In this document: positions 8,479 through 16,960 of the stretch, piece after piece
How the letters are laid out: each line of letters begins with the position of its first letter
How positions within the stretch are numbered: the stretch's first letter is position 1
Assembly (NCBI GenBank): GCA_965237995.1
Contig: CBDEGO010000006.1
Location: 372,001 to 436,000, forward strand
From: JAAELZ01 sp965237995
GTDB lineage: Bacteria > Pseudomonadota > Gammaproteobacteria > Arenicellales > Poriferihabitantaceae
Length of the DNA stretch: 64,000 bases
Direction: 5' to 3'
The notes under the pieces: generated by a model
Told to the model about the DNA's origin: nothing
The model's database searches: none
What the model saw: the letters and a program-made list of their open reading frames with translations, nothing else
Translations under genes and position numbers: made by a program

Positions 8479-9345
8479 TTAGTCTGGTTCACTTTGATGG
8501 GATGCTTTTGTCATCGTAATGATGGCCACACCGACTAAGGCCAGCAAACCACCCAACGCTATTTTATGGGTGAGTGATTCGCCTAAAAAGAACACGCCAC
8601 CTAATACAGAAGTGACGGGTAGTAACAGCAAAAACGGCATCACCTTATTGATTGGATATAAACCAAGTAGGCGATACCAGATTGCATAGGCCAATGTCGT
8701 CATCATTATGCCCAGATAAGCAACAGCAGCCCACGCTTCAAGCGGTGCGGTTTGAATTTGGGTGAGTAGACCTTCTTCAAGCAAAGCGGAAGCGACAAAA
8801 AGTTGCGGCGCTGCGAGTACGGCAATGCCACTGATCAAATTAAAGCCACCCAGGTCGCCCAGTTTTTTGATCATGACTTGGCCAACAGCCCAAGTCAAAG
8901 CCCCTGCAATAACTAAAAACACATACTTCAAATCGTTCGAAAGCTTGGGCTCACCAATGATTAATACCGCACCAATAAATGCGACGGCTACTCCAATAAC
9001 TTGATGAAGGCTCAACTTTTCGCCCAATAATAACCAAGCGGCTAGTAAACCAAATGGGACTTCTAGCTGCACTAATAAAGCCGAGGTTGACGCGGCAACA
9101 CCCGCAACGCCAGAGAACGTTAGGCTGTATTGTAGTGTTGCGCTAATCAGCGCGACTACAAACAATTGTTTTAATAGCTTACGTGATGGCGGGAAAAACC
9201 AAACTAAGCACAAAGCCGTTACACTAAAACGAAGCGCCATTAATAATATGGGTGTGAAATGGTCCATTCCTGCCTTGGCGACGATGAAACCCATCCCCCA
9301 CAAAACAGCGACCGTGATGGCGCCGAAAACATCAATTAATTTCAT
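8479..9345 (-). CDS. EamA-family (DMT) transporter
   Basis: An inner-membrane protein of 288 residues with about ten hydrophobic segments arranged as two EamA repeats (about 5-135 and 145-280). The first repeat has the usual AVLWGMGFIVAKAGMDHFTPILLMALRF, and the second ends in LLPVTSVLGGVFFLGESLTHKIALGGLLALVGVAI. Drug/metabolite transporters of this type usually export amino acids or related metabolites. The substrate cannot be read from sequence. It is divergent from the M81 metallopeptidase gene with about 255 bases between, so co-regulation is possible. Confidence 0.88.
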   Translation of the reverse strand: MKLIDVFGAITVAVLWGMGFIVAKAGMDHFTPILLMALRFSVTALCLVWFFPPSRKLLKQLFVVALISATLQYSLTFSGVAGVAASTSALLVQLEVPFGLLAAWLLLGEKLSLHQVIGVAVAFIGAVLIIGEPKLSNDLKYVFLVIAGALTWAVGQVMIKKLGDLGGFNLISGIAVLAAPQLFVASALLEEGLLTQIQTAPLEAWAAVAYLGIMMTTLAYAIWYRLLGLYPINKVMPFLLLLPVTSVLGGVFFLGESLTHKIALGGLLALVGVAIITMTKASHQSEPD

Positions 9346-9600
9346 TTTGGCAGGTGCATTGACAAGAAAGTTGTTCTAGCAAAGCGTAAGCCGCAGCGTA
9401 CTCAATGTCTATTTAAATTAACGCAATATTGACTTGAGGTTTGCCGTTGTAAACGGATTTCCTTTATTAAAAATCAGACAGGAGCCTGAAAAAGCAACGT
9501 ACTAAATTTTTATGACCATTCATAATTCACTTCGGTTGCAAACGATTACATGCTTATCAAACCGCTAGTTTCTGGCATACTCGACAACAATAAAACCTAG

Positions 9601-11109
9601 CGACTTATAGACATAGCAACCATTGCCGTAGCCGGTTGGCAGCACGAAACCAACACCTTTGCCACGATAAAAGCTGACTTAGCAGCCTTTGAGCGAGCCG
9701 ATGAATGGCCTCCGTTAGCCTGTGCTAATGAGATGCTTGACGCAGTTAAAGGCGTACATTTGCCTATCAACGGGGCCATCGATTACTTACGCGCTCACCA
9801 CCATACCGTCGTCCCGGTGCTGTGGTGTTCAGCGACGCCCTGTGCACATGTCACTGAGCAAGCATTTGAAACCATTATCCAACGCTTGCTTGACCAACTT
9901 CAAGCTGTAATGCCGATTGATGGTCTTTATCTTGACTTGCATGGGGCAATGGTCTGTGAGCACCTGCAAGATGGTGAAGGTGAAATATTGGCACGTATTC
10001 GAGGCCTTGTTGGTGACCAGTTACCGATATCTGTTAGCTTAGATTTGCACGCGAATGTCACGCCCAAAATGGTTGAACACGCCAGCATAATCGATATTTT
10101 TAGAACGTACCCGCATATCGATATGGGGGAAACGGGTACTCGCGCAGCACGACACCTTGAACGGCTAATCTCTGATAGCAGGCCATTGTATAAAGCCTTC
10201 AGACAAGCCCAGTTCATTATCCCGCTCAATTGGGGCTGCACCGTTATCGAGCCAGCAAAAACGTTATACAACACGCTAGAAACTCTACCCAATGAGCATA
10301 CACCCTGCGTCGCATTTGCTTGCGGTTTTCATTTATCTGATATTTACGATGTTGGGCCTTCGGTATTGGCTTACAGTTACACGCAAGAGGCGGCTGACCA
10401 GTCAGCCGAGCACCTACTGCAACAAATACATGAAAGTGAGCCGCTGTTCGGCGGGAAGATTTGGGCTACTGATGCAGGTGTGGCCCATGCGATTAAACAT
10501 GCTGATAAGCAACAAGGCCCTGTCATTATTGCAGACACCCAGGACAACCCAGGCGGCGGCGGGCCAGGAGACACCACGGGTTTGTTGCAATCACTCCTTA
10601 AACTAGGCGCTCAAGACACGTTGCTCGGCGTGATTAGTGACCCCGCTACCGCGGCGAAAGCTCATAAGCTTGGTATAGGAAAACGCTTCGACACGCTACT
10701 AGGTGAACAAGCAGGCTTACCAGACCACACGCCTTTCGCCACATCAGTTAAGGTGCTTAATTTGAGTGATGGACACTTTACCGCAACCGGCCCCATGTAC
10801 AAGGGTGCGCGAATTGAGATTGGTCTTTGCGCCTTGTTACAAATTGAAGGCATTACTGTACTGGTTTCTTCAAACGCAGTCCAAGTCGCTGATCAAGAAA
10901 TTTTCAAACACATTGGAGTAGACCCTAGTCAACAATCTATTGTCGCCCTAAAAAGTTCTGTGCACTTTCGTAACGATTTTACCGAGATGGCCAGTGACAT
11001 ATTAATCGTAGCGGCTCCTGGCCCAGTGTACGCAGACCCCGCTGCCCTATCCTTCGACAACATTCGATCTGATATCCGCCTAGCACCTAACGGAAGAGCA
11101 TACGCTTAG
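9601..11109 (+). CDS. M81 family metallopeptidase (MlrC-like), start codon abnormal
   Basis: The frame encodes a full-length M81/MlrC-type zinc peptidase of about 500 residues: N-terminal IAVAGWQHETNTF, then DLHGAMVC, SVSLDLHANVTPKMV, YPHIDMGETG and DNPGGGGPGDTT. The conserved N-terminus is coded from 9622 on, yet no ATG, GTG or TTG occurs in frame between the TAG at 9598-9600 and the ATG at 9733. Starting at 9733 would remove about 40 residues, including the metal-binding QHETNTF. Possible starts are ATA at 9607 or 9613 or ATT at 9622; alternatively the original start was lost, or the TAG is read through from an in-frame ATG at 9550. The start is therefore given as the first codon after the stop. 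M81 enzymes hydrolyse small or linear peptides; here the gene lies between D-Glu and gamma-glutamyl salvage genes. Confidence 0.8.
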   Translation, partial: RLIDIATIAVAGWQHETNTFATIKADLAAFERADEWPPLACANEMLDAVKGVHLPINGAIDYLRAHHHTVVPVLWCSATPCAHVTEQAFETIIQRLLDQLQAVMPIDGLYLDLHGAMVCEHLQDGEGEILARIRGLVGDQLPISVSLDLHANVTPKMVEHASIIDIFRTYPHIDMGETGTRAARHLERLISDSRPLYKAFRQAQFIIPLNWGCTVIEPAKTLYNTLETLPNEHTPCVAFACGFHLSDIYDVGPSVLAYSYTQEAADQSAEHLLQQIHESEPLFGGKIWATDAGVAHAIKHADKQQGPVIIADTQDNPGGGGPGDTTGLLQSLLKLGAQDTLLGVISDPATAAKAHKLGIGKRFDTLLGEQAGLPDHTPFATSVKVLNLSDGHFTATGPMYKGARIEIGLCALLQIEGITVLVSSNAVQVADQEIFKHIGVDPSQQSIVALKSSVHFRNDFTEMASDILIVAAPGPVYADPAALSFDNIRSDIRLAPNGRAYA

Positions 11110-11131
11110 CTAAGGCAATAAGCCAACTTGT

Positions 11132-11623
11132 TTAAGTATCACTTACCATTTTTTGATAGCTTGCTTTTAAGGCCTCTACCCTCTTACGATTGGCGCCGAA
11201 ATCACTGTGCCCTAATCTGGAAGCACTTCGAAAATGAATGCGCTTTTGTTCGGCATCAACGCGTATTTGAACATCGTCAACATACCCCATCCATCGGGTG
11301 GTAAATCGCGCCGCTAAACCATGTGCATTTACAGCATCTATCTTTCCACCGGACTGTTTTATCAGTGTGGTAAAGGCTGACAATACGCTATTGGTATCGA
11401 GCGCAGTAAACATTAACGATTCAACGTAATGACTTTTGTCAGTGGGAAACTCACTGCAAATGCAGTTTGGTTTATCAGGGCAGCGCAATAAGCCACTGTC
11501 CATCGGGCTTTGTGCCAACGCTAAGCCTTGATAAAACGTGTAAAGGCGCGCCAATGCAAATAGCACTAAAATACTGGTTAACGAAATAGTAAGCATTTTT
11601 CCACTACGTTTTCTTAAACTCAA
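11132..11623 (-). CDS. DUF1499 domain-containing protein
   Basis: A 163-residue protein with an N-terminal hydrophobic segment (about 10-27, LTISLTSILVLFALARL) followed by the DUF1499 core: LLRCPDKPNCICSEF, then TRWMGYVDDVQIRVD and IHFRSASRLGHSDFGANRKRVE. DUF1499 proteins are anchored or secreted and have no established biochemical role. An internal ATG at residue 10 is an alternative start and would leave the signal anchor intact. It is convergent with the M81 gene (22-base gap) and divergent from ggt (84 bases). Confidence 0.85.
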   Translation of the reverse strand: MSLRKRSGKMLTISLTSILVLFALARLYTFYQGLALAQSPMDSGLLRCPDKPNCICSEFPTDKSHYVESLMFTALDTNSVLSAFTTLIKQSGGKIDAVNAHGLAARFTTRWMGYVDDVQIRVDAEQKRIHFRSASRLGHSDFGANRKRVEALKASYQKMVSDT

Positions 11624-11707
11624 TTTAATTTACTCAGGGTACAAGTTAGGCATACAATGAATGTAGTTTAAGCGATTCACCTGTAGATAAACCATTCTTC
11701 TCACATC

Positions 11708-13444
11708 ATGTCACTAGCACCATTCTTTACAAACATTGCCCGGCGCCTACTTGCACTAATGCTGATGCTATCTCTTGGCTCGGCACTTGCAGATACCAAC
11801 GCTATTTTAGAAGGGCAGCGTAGCCACCCTGTAGAAGCCGCTAACGGTATGGTTGCCACCAGCCACGCTATCGCCACTGATGTTGCCTTAGAAGTACTTA
11901 AAAATGGTGGCAATGCCATCGATGCAGCAGTGACAGCTGGCTTTGCATTAGCCGTAACACAGCCGCGTTCTGGCAATATTGGCGGCGGTGGCTTTATGCT
12001 TGTGTCGTCAGAAGACAACAACGAAGTCGTTGCAATTGATTACCGCGAGAAAGCACCAAAGGCCGCGTTTGAAGCCTTATTTCAAGATGAAAATGGAGAG
12101 GTGGTTAAACAACGAAGTCGCTACAGTCACTTATCTGCCGGTGTCCCTGGGACGGTAGCCGGCTTATTACTGGCCCTTGAGCAATACGGCAGCATCTCCA
12201 TCAAACAAGCACTGGCGCCCGCCATTGAGTTAGCGTCCGAAGGGTTTGTTGTCCCTGCGCGCTTTAGCAAAGGACTGAAGGCTCGCCATTCATTGCTTTC
12301 CCAGTGGGATTACGGACGCGCGCTGTTCTATAAAGCAGATGGCAGTTTTTACGAAGCAGGGGATATTTTCGTACAGAAAGATTTAGCCGCGACATTACAA
12401 AGAATCGCCGATCAAGGTAGCGCAGGGTTTTATAGCGGCAAAACGGCGCAATTAATCGTAGCGGACATGCAAGCAAACGGAGGGCTAATAACCTTAGAAG
12501 ATTTAAGCCGTTACTCCGCACAAATACGTGAGCCGGTACAAGGGAGCTACAGAGGGTATGACATTTATTCAATGTCCCCGCCAAGCTCAGGAGGCGCGCA
12601 CGTTGTTGAAATACTGAACATACTGGAAGGTTATCCTATCTCACAATACGGGCCTAATTCAGCGCAAACTATCCATTTAATGAGCGAAGCGATGAAACGC
12701 GCCTATGCCGACCGCGCGGAGTACCTAGGAGACAGTGATTTCGTACAAGTGCCACTTACGGGGTTGACTAGCAAAGAGTACGCTAAACAATTACGTAGCA
12801 ATATTGATGTTGATAAAGCCACGCCCAGCGTCACCATCAAACCCGGTAGTCCTGCACCCTATGAGAGCAATGAAACCACGCATTTTTCTATAGCCGACCA
12901 ATTCGGTAACGTGGTGTCTAATACCTACACTATCAACTTTAGCTACGGGTCGGGTATCGCCGTTCCGGGTGCGGGTTTTTTACTAAATAATGAAATGGAT
13001 GATTTCAGTGCAAAGCCTGGCGTTGCTAACGCTTACGGCCTATTAGGCGGGGAGGCAAATAAAATAGAACCTGAAAAAAGAATGTTAAGCTCAATGTCGC
13101 CCACGGTTGTAAAAAAAGACGGGAAGAATTTTTTGGTCACTGGCACGCCAGGTGGCTCGCGCATCATTACCACCACGTTGCAGGTGATAATGAATGTGAT
13201 TGACCACCGAATGAACGTGCAAGCAGCCGTTAATGCGCCACGTATTCATCATCAATGGCTGCCTGATGAAATCCGCATAGAAGCGGGGATTAGCCCTGAT
13301 ACGATGTCTTTACTAGAAGCCAAAGGGCATAAGGTGGTGCAAAAGCGCGCCATGGGCGCTAGCCAAAGCATACTCATCCAAGACGGACGTTTTTATGGCG
13401 CGGCTGACCCTAGACGCAGCACTTCGTCCGCTAAAGGGTTTTAA
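11708..13444 (+). CDS. ggt: Gamma-glutamyltransferase
   Basis: A periplasmic N-terminal-nucleophile hydrolase of 578 residues. It begins with a signal peptide (RRLLALMLMLSLGSALA, cleavage after about residue 29). The precursor self-cleaves before the nucleophile threonine T390 in ESNETTHFSIAD, which corresponds to T391 of E. coli Ggt. Substrate-binding GNIGGGGFM and the late GTPGGSRIITTTLQ are present. It removes or transfers the gamma-glutamyl group of glutathione and related peptides and so frees glutamate and cysteinylglycine. Near dgcA-dgcN and the M81 peptidase it adds to a glutamate/peptide salvage theme. No convincing terminator follows. Confidence 0.95.
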   Translation: MSLAPFFTNIARRLLALMLMLSLGSALADTNAILEGQRSHPVEAANGMVATSHAIATDVALEVLKNGGNAIDAAVTAGFALAVTQPRSGNIGGGGFMLVSSEDNNEVVAIDYREKAPKAAFEALFQDENGEVVKQRSRYSHLSAGVPGTVAGLLLALEQYGSISIKQALAPAIELASEGFVVPARFSKGLKARHSLLSQWDYGRALFYKADGSFYEAGDIFVQKDLAATLQRIADQGSAGFYSGKTAQLIVADMQANGGLITLEDLSRYSAQIREPVQGSYRGYDIYSMSPPSSGGAHVVEILNILEGYPISQYGPNSAQTIHLMSEAMKRAYADRAEYLGDSDFVQVPLTGLTSKEYAKQLRSNIDVDKATPSVTIKPGSPAPYESNETTHFSIADQFGNVVSNTYTINFSYGSGIAVPGAGFLLNNEMDDFSAKPGVANAYGLLGGEANKIEPEKRMLSSMSPTVVKKDGKNFLVTGTPGGSRIITTTLQVIMNVIDHRMNVQAAVNAPRIHHQWLPDEIRIEAGISPDTMSLLEAKGHKVVQKRAMGASQSILIQDGRFYGAADPRRSTSSAKGF

Positions 13445-13883
13445 CTTGGAGTAGGCAGGGGACTAGTAAATTATCCTACGCTAAGGTAGAGGTTACCTGT
13501 TGCTATTGGTTTGAGTTAAGCAATAGGTTTCTGCAACGATGATAGTCGGTATTTGTTGCTTAAAGGTTCCTTTTGGTAAAGGCTGTTGTATACTCAGACT
13601 GCGTAAAACTTTAGCTTTTAGTAGTGTGTTGGGACAGCACTGATTCCCACTCCGAAATAAGGCAGTAATAGGTTTTTTGTACCCCACTTTGCTGTGTCTA
13701 ATAGTGGAGAGTATTTACCACTACCTTTTCTAATTTCGAGTTTTCACACAGTCTGCACTCAAAACAGACATTCAGTAAAATCGAGAGTGCGGCTTGGTTC
13801 TATTCTTTATCATGACCAAAATTAGGAGTTCAGCTATAATTCAGTACCTAATTGATCAGAAATCGCGAGCTTAGTATTTTTGT
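13445..13883. other. Intergenic region, 439 bases, no convincing gene
   Basis: The gap between ggt and the unrecognised secreted protein is AT-rich. The only frame of note, on the minus strand at 13493-13687, would give 64 residues with no ribosome site and no family resemblance, so I do not call it. No repeat or clear terminator could be seen. A change in base composition begins here and continues to about 16.2 kb. Confidence 0.4.
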
Positions 13884-15362
13884 ATGAAGCATTTAACTAC
13901 GTTTAAAATCGTTACATCTCTTCTATGTGTTAGCCTAAATGCTGTTGCGAACAAGGTGGACCTTGCTTTACCCAACAATAGCCACTACGCACTACTGAAC
14001 TCAATTGAAGTGGCACGTGACGAAGGGGAGATTGATACGACAACTAGTTATGCGGTTTATTTAGATGAGACGGTTGATGTAGAGAAAGATGATGTGCTTG
14101 TTGTTAGGGCTGTCATAGAAGGTACTCATCAACCCCTTACTTCGGGAGATGCTTCAGTTGCAGATTTTAGAGCTTATCTGTCATGTGACAATCGGCGTAT
14201 TTCACCATATCGAGTAAAGTCTCTTAAGAGATATTACGGAAACCATCATGGTTCTATGGTTGCTAGTGGCTTTTGCCATTACACTGAATCGGTACCTGGA
14301 CAGATAAATGTTAATTTGAAAGCAAAGTCGACTCGAGCTAATGGACTCATACATTTCAAGCAACAGACTAAAATGTATATCGATCATTTCCGTGCAGTGA
14401 ACCCAAATGTGACAAATCTTGATAGTTATTATTTTGCGACAGAAAAGAAGAAAGCCGATATTCCTATGGAAGATCGGACGATTAGGAATCTATCGGACTC
14501 ACCCTCTCCCTCCACATATTATGACTGGCAAACTTTGGATATGGATTTATCCAATGAGAACTGGACATTTATAAATGCACAGGGCACCGTTGATGACCCC
14601 AATATCGAAATTCCGCTGTCTGGCTTCAGCATAGTGAGTGAAGTCGAGAAAACAACTCAGGTTGATCCAGTGGTCAACCAACTAAGCCTTGCTACTGAAA
14701 ACCCAACACGCTCACAGCTTTATCGGATTTCTCAATACGGATACGGTGTTTATAAATCAGAAAACTATCAAGCTAGCAATGTGTTAAACGTTAAGATAAA
14801 AACCCGAATGCATGGAAAAGATGATGGGCATCAACTGGATGTCAATATGCAGGCGAGAAGATTTCACGCACGTTTAGAGGGATTGGTATTTAGAAAAGGA
14901 GTTGGTTTAGGAAGTTATTTTTTGACAAAAATATTTTTGGAATATCCTCCAACGGACGTGAATGTATACCCAAATAACACTCCGGTTAGTGTTGGACGTG
15001 ATCATAACGGACAGGACCTAGCTGTTACCTTCAATGGAAACTCTGGTCTCATGAGGATAAAACTACATTCTACTTTAGAGTATGTAGGAACAGATGTGCG
15101 GAGTTGCTACGCACGGATAGTGATTCATAAGGGTTACACGCCCATTGGAGACTACATTGAACCATCGTACTCTACTGTATCTGGACGCTATCTTAAATCG
15201 CCCTACAAAAACCATAATTTAAGTGCGGAATATATTTTTGAAGTGGACAGTGCTGGCACATATCAAGTTAAACCGTATGTGTATTGTGGGAATAGAAATA
15301 ACCAGGTTCCTGTTAAGGTAGAAAATACAGGGACATGGACATTTATTGAGAAATTTGAGTAG
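13884..15362 (+). CDS. Unrecognised secreted protein
   Basis: I do not recognise a family. The 492-residue product starts with a signal peptide (MKHLTTFKIVTSLLCVSLNAVANK, cleavage after about residue 22). The mature part is rich in Tyr, Asn, Ser and Thr and in short beta-strand-like stretches, as in extracellular or periplasmic beta-sandwich proteins. Cysteines are few and could form disulfides (for example SCDNRR with GFCHYTE, and RSCYAR with YVYCGN). There is no LPXTG, PEP-CTERM or autotransporter sign at the C-terminus. The gene stands alone and is AT-richer than ggt on its left and the transporter on its right, which suggests horizontal acquisition. The neighbouring vapBC pair supports an accessory patch. 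Confidence 0.7.
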   Translation: MKHLTTFKIVTSLLCVSLNAVANKVDLALPNNSHYALLNSIEVARDEGEIDTTTSYAVYLDETVDVEKDDVLVVRAVIEGTHQPLTSGDASVADFRAYLSCDNRRISPYRVKSLKRYYGNHHGSMVASGFCHYTESVPGQINVNLKAKSTRANGLIHFKQQTKMYIDHFRAVNPNVTNLDSYYFATEKKKADIPMEDRTIRNLSDSPSPSTYYDWQTLDMDLSNENWTFINAQGTVDDPNIEIPLSGFSIVSEVEKTTQVDPVVNQLSLATENPTRSQLYRISQYGYGVYKSENYQASNVLNVKIKTRMHGKDDGHQLDVNMQARRFHARLEGLVFRKGVGLGSYFLTKIFLEYPPTDVNVYPNNTPVSVGRDHNGQDLAVTFNGNSGLMRIKLHSTLEYVGTDVRSCYARIVIHKGYTPIGDYIEPSYSTVSGRYLKSPYKNHNLSAEYIFEVDSAGTYQVKPYVYCGNRNNQVPVKVENTGTWTFIEKFE

Positions 15363-15516
15363 TTCTCAATTATTATCTCTATCTATTCGATTACCATTTG
15401 AAACCAGACGAAGCTATTTCAGATCAAGCACAACTGACTCTTAAGGGTAACTTTCTGCCGTTCACATAGTCCTTAGCGTAGGATAATTTACTAATTCTCT
15501 GCCTAACCCAACTTGC

Positions 15517-15909
15517 TTAAGTAGTTAGATCTATCCACTCTACGTCAAGATGTGCAAAACTCTTATCTGTACTCGCGACGGCCACCTTGTTCTCTTTCGC
15601 GACTTCTGCGATCAATGCGCTGGTGACAGGCACTTCAATTCCGTTACTGCGCAGCTGTTGCATTTTGATGCCTGCTTTAAGCATGAGTGTTTCATCCATC
15701 GGTAAGGTGTTTATGTGATCAAACAGCTGTTCAAGCTTGATTTGCGTGGCAGTGTCTTGGGCTGTTTGTAGAAGCTCCGTTTTAATCACGCCACATAGTA
15801 AAGCTTGTTCACGCGCGATAAGGCCTGCAACCCAATCGCTTTGCGCTGAAGTCTCTATGCCTAAAAACGCCACCCAAGCACCTGTATCGATTATAAGCTT
15901 TGTACTCAC
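15517..15909 (-). CDS. vapC: PIN-domain toxin (VapC-like)
   Basis: A 130-residue PIN-domain protein, the length usual for VapC ribonucleases. The first acidic residue D8 (LIIDTGAW), the second E45 (VIKTELLQ) and the last D115 (ASTDKSF) are present. The third expected aspartate, directly before ALIA, is a serine here (S97 in VTSALIAEVA), so metal binding may be altered. The ATG overlaps the antitoxin stop by 4 bases, the common arrangement of a co-translated toxin-antitoxin pair. VapC toxins cleave specific tRNAs or rRNA, but no target can be deduced. Confidence 0.85.
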   Translation of the reverse strand: MSTKLIIDTGAWVAFLGIETSAQSDWVAGLIAREQALLCGVIKTELLQTAQDTATQIKLEQLFDHINTLPMDETLMLKAGIKMQQLRSNGIEVPVTSALIAEVAKENKVAVASTDKSFAHLDVEWIDLTT

Positions 15910-16112
15910 TGGTTAATCTCAAATAGCTTACGCTGCGCTTTCCAGTTGTCTTCAAGTTCAAGTGAATTTTGCAGAGCCAGTATGGCCCGTTTTTGTTCAC
16001 TTTTGATATAAGCCTGCAAACCTAACCGCACCGCTTCAGACCGATTGCTCTGCCCTGTCAAGGACATCACTTGTTCGACTATTTGTTCGTCTAAATTAAG
16101 AGTTGTACGCAT
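15906..16112 (-). CDS. vapB: VapB-family antitoxin (type II, ribbon-helix-helix type)
   Basis: A 68-residue protein: MRTTLNLDEQIVEQVMSLTGQSNRSEAVRLGLQ is a typical ribbon-helix-helix DNA-binding domain of the VapB type that has N-terminal TTLNLDE. The C-terminal part (LELEDNWKAQRKLFEINQ) would wrap the toxin. I place the start at the ATG at 16112, not in the longer open frame that reaches 16418. The longer frame would run through the divergent Tat gene and its promoter, and has no similarity. Upstream lies a long perfect inverted repeat that probably is its operator. Confidence 0.88.
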   Translation of the reverse strand: MRTTLNLDEQIVEQVMSLTGQSNRSEAVRLGLQAYIKSEQKRAILALQNSLELEDNWKAQRKLFEINQ

Positions 16113-16129
16113 TTTTCTAGTTCTGATGA

Positions 16130-16172
16130 AATTTATGTCATACCATATATATAATATTGTATGACATAAATT
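16130..16172. promoter_or_regulatory. 14-bp-arm inverted repeat, probable VapBC operator
   Basis: Perfect arms at 16130-16143 and 16159-16172 (core ATGTCATAC / GTATGACAT) are separated by a 15-base AT-only spacer holding TATA-like steps. The element starts 18 bases upstream of the vapB ATG and would cover its promoter. A related half-site, GTATGATTAATAT, follows at about 16181. VapB/VapC complexes typically repress their own promoter by binding such repeats. It could also influence the divergent Tat gene, whose -10 is at 16195. Confidence 0.75.
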
Positions 16173-16194
16173 ACTAAAATGTATGATTAATATG

Positions 16195-16200
16195 TATAAT
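16195..16200 (+). promoter_or_regulatory. -10 box (TATAAT) for the Tat-exported protein gene
   Basis: A consensus TATAAT lies about 58 bases before the ATG at 16258. No good -35 is visible 17 bases upstream. The leader contains a small hairpin (arms CTTAGCA 16212-16218 and TGCTAAG 16223-16229) and a ribosome site GAAAGAG at about 16241. Confidence 0.5.
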
Positions 16201-16257
16201 AATCGCATATCCTTAGCAAAAGTGCTAAGTCGTTTTAACTGAAAGAGACACAATATT

Positions 16258-16755
16258 ATGACAAACTTAAATTTAACAAGCCCGCAACGCCGAACTATTC
16301 TTAAATCTGCTGCGATTGGTAGTGCAGTGATTGCCAGTAGTTTACCCAGCCTTAGCTTTGCTAAGTCACTAACCAGTCCAGCTGTTAAGAAAGCCAAGGC
16401 GTTGCCTGCTATCGGCATGCTGTCGATAAAGCAAAACCAAACTCAAGCAGCAAAGACGATCGTATTAAAAAACAATACCGGTGATGTTGTTCGCTTACAT
16501 TCCATCAAGCCCGAAGGTTTTGCCAAGCCTCAAGGTTCGCTAAAAGTAGAAGTAAGATTCCCTAAAGAGCAGACAGTACTAAAGCCTAACGAAGAGTTGG
16601 TGATTAACTTGAAAGCCACTACCGCAAACGCGGGCATGAACACCCACGGCGACGCTATTTCAAACGTGGTTAACGCACGTCTACATTTTGATAGCGATAA
16701 TACTGCGTTCACGGGCATGATTCCTGTCACCGTAATCGATGCTATGCCGGTGTAG
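16258..16755 (+). CDS. Small Tat-exported periplasmic protein, function unknown
   Basis: The 165-residue product carries a twin-arginine signal (SPQRRTILKSAAIGSAVIASSLPSLSFAKS) with RR at residues 11-12 and a hydrophobic stretch, then a probable cleavage at about residue 35. The mature part of about 125 residues looks like a small beta-rich domain: KTIVLKNNTGDVVRLHSIKPEGF, LKVEVRFPKEQTVLKPNEELVINLKA, ARLHFDSDN. The pattern resembles accessory domains that present a surface-exposed strand, but I cannot name a family. It ends before a clear intrinsic terminator and is probably monocistronic. Confidence 0.75.
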   Translation: MTNLNLTSPQRRTILKSAAIGSAVIASSLPSLSFAKSLTSPAVKKAKALPAIGMLSIKQNQTQAAKTIVLKNNTGDVVRLHSIKPEGFAKPQGSLKVEVRFPKEQTVLKPNEELVINLKATTANAGMNTHGDAISNVVNARLHFDSDNTAFTGMIPVTVIDAMPV

Positions 16756-16777
16756 CGTATCTGAACGCGTCACCACA

Positions 16778-16800
16778 AAGCGCCTATACGGCGCTTTTTT
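16778..16800 (+). terminator. Intrinsic terminator after Tat-protein gene
   Basis: Stem AAGCGCC (16778-16784) and GGCGCTT (16790-16796) with a 5-base loop, followed by a T run that continues after one A. Confidence 0.85.
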
Positions 16801-16960
16801 ATTTTCTTTAGTTATAGCGAAATTCGCCTTAAGCTCCAAAAGAGGTGATAGATAGTTATCTTTGAAAATTCGCGGAATACAATATTTGTGTTTATTATCA
16901 CTTTATCCATTTACTTGTAGCATTATAGTTTCTGCATCAAGTTTATTTAGAGATAGCAAC

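Noticed and set aside
13493..13687. 64-residue frame on the minus strand after ggt
   Set aside because: No ribosome site, no similarity pattern and composition like the surrounding non-coding sequence.
5531..13872. Twelve- to thirteen-base match (GAAATCGCGAGCT) before dgcA (5530) and before the secreted protein (13859)
   Set aside because: Matches of this length are expected by chance within 64 kb; no extended similarity or common arrangement.
16113..16418. N-terminal extension of the vapB frame up to 16418
   Set aside because: It runs through the operator and antisense to the Tat-protein gene; the conserved protein begins at the ATG at 16112.
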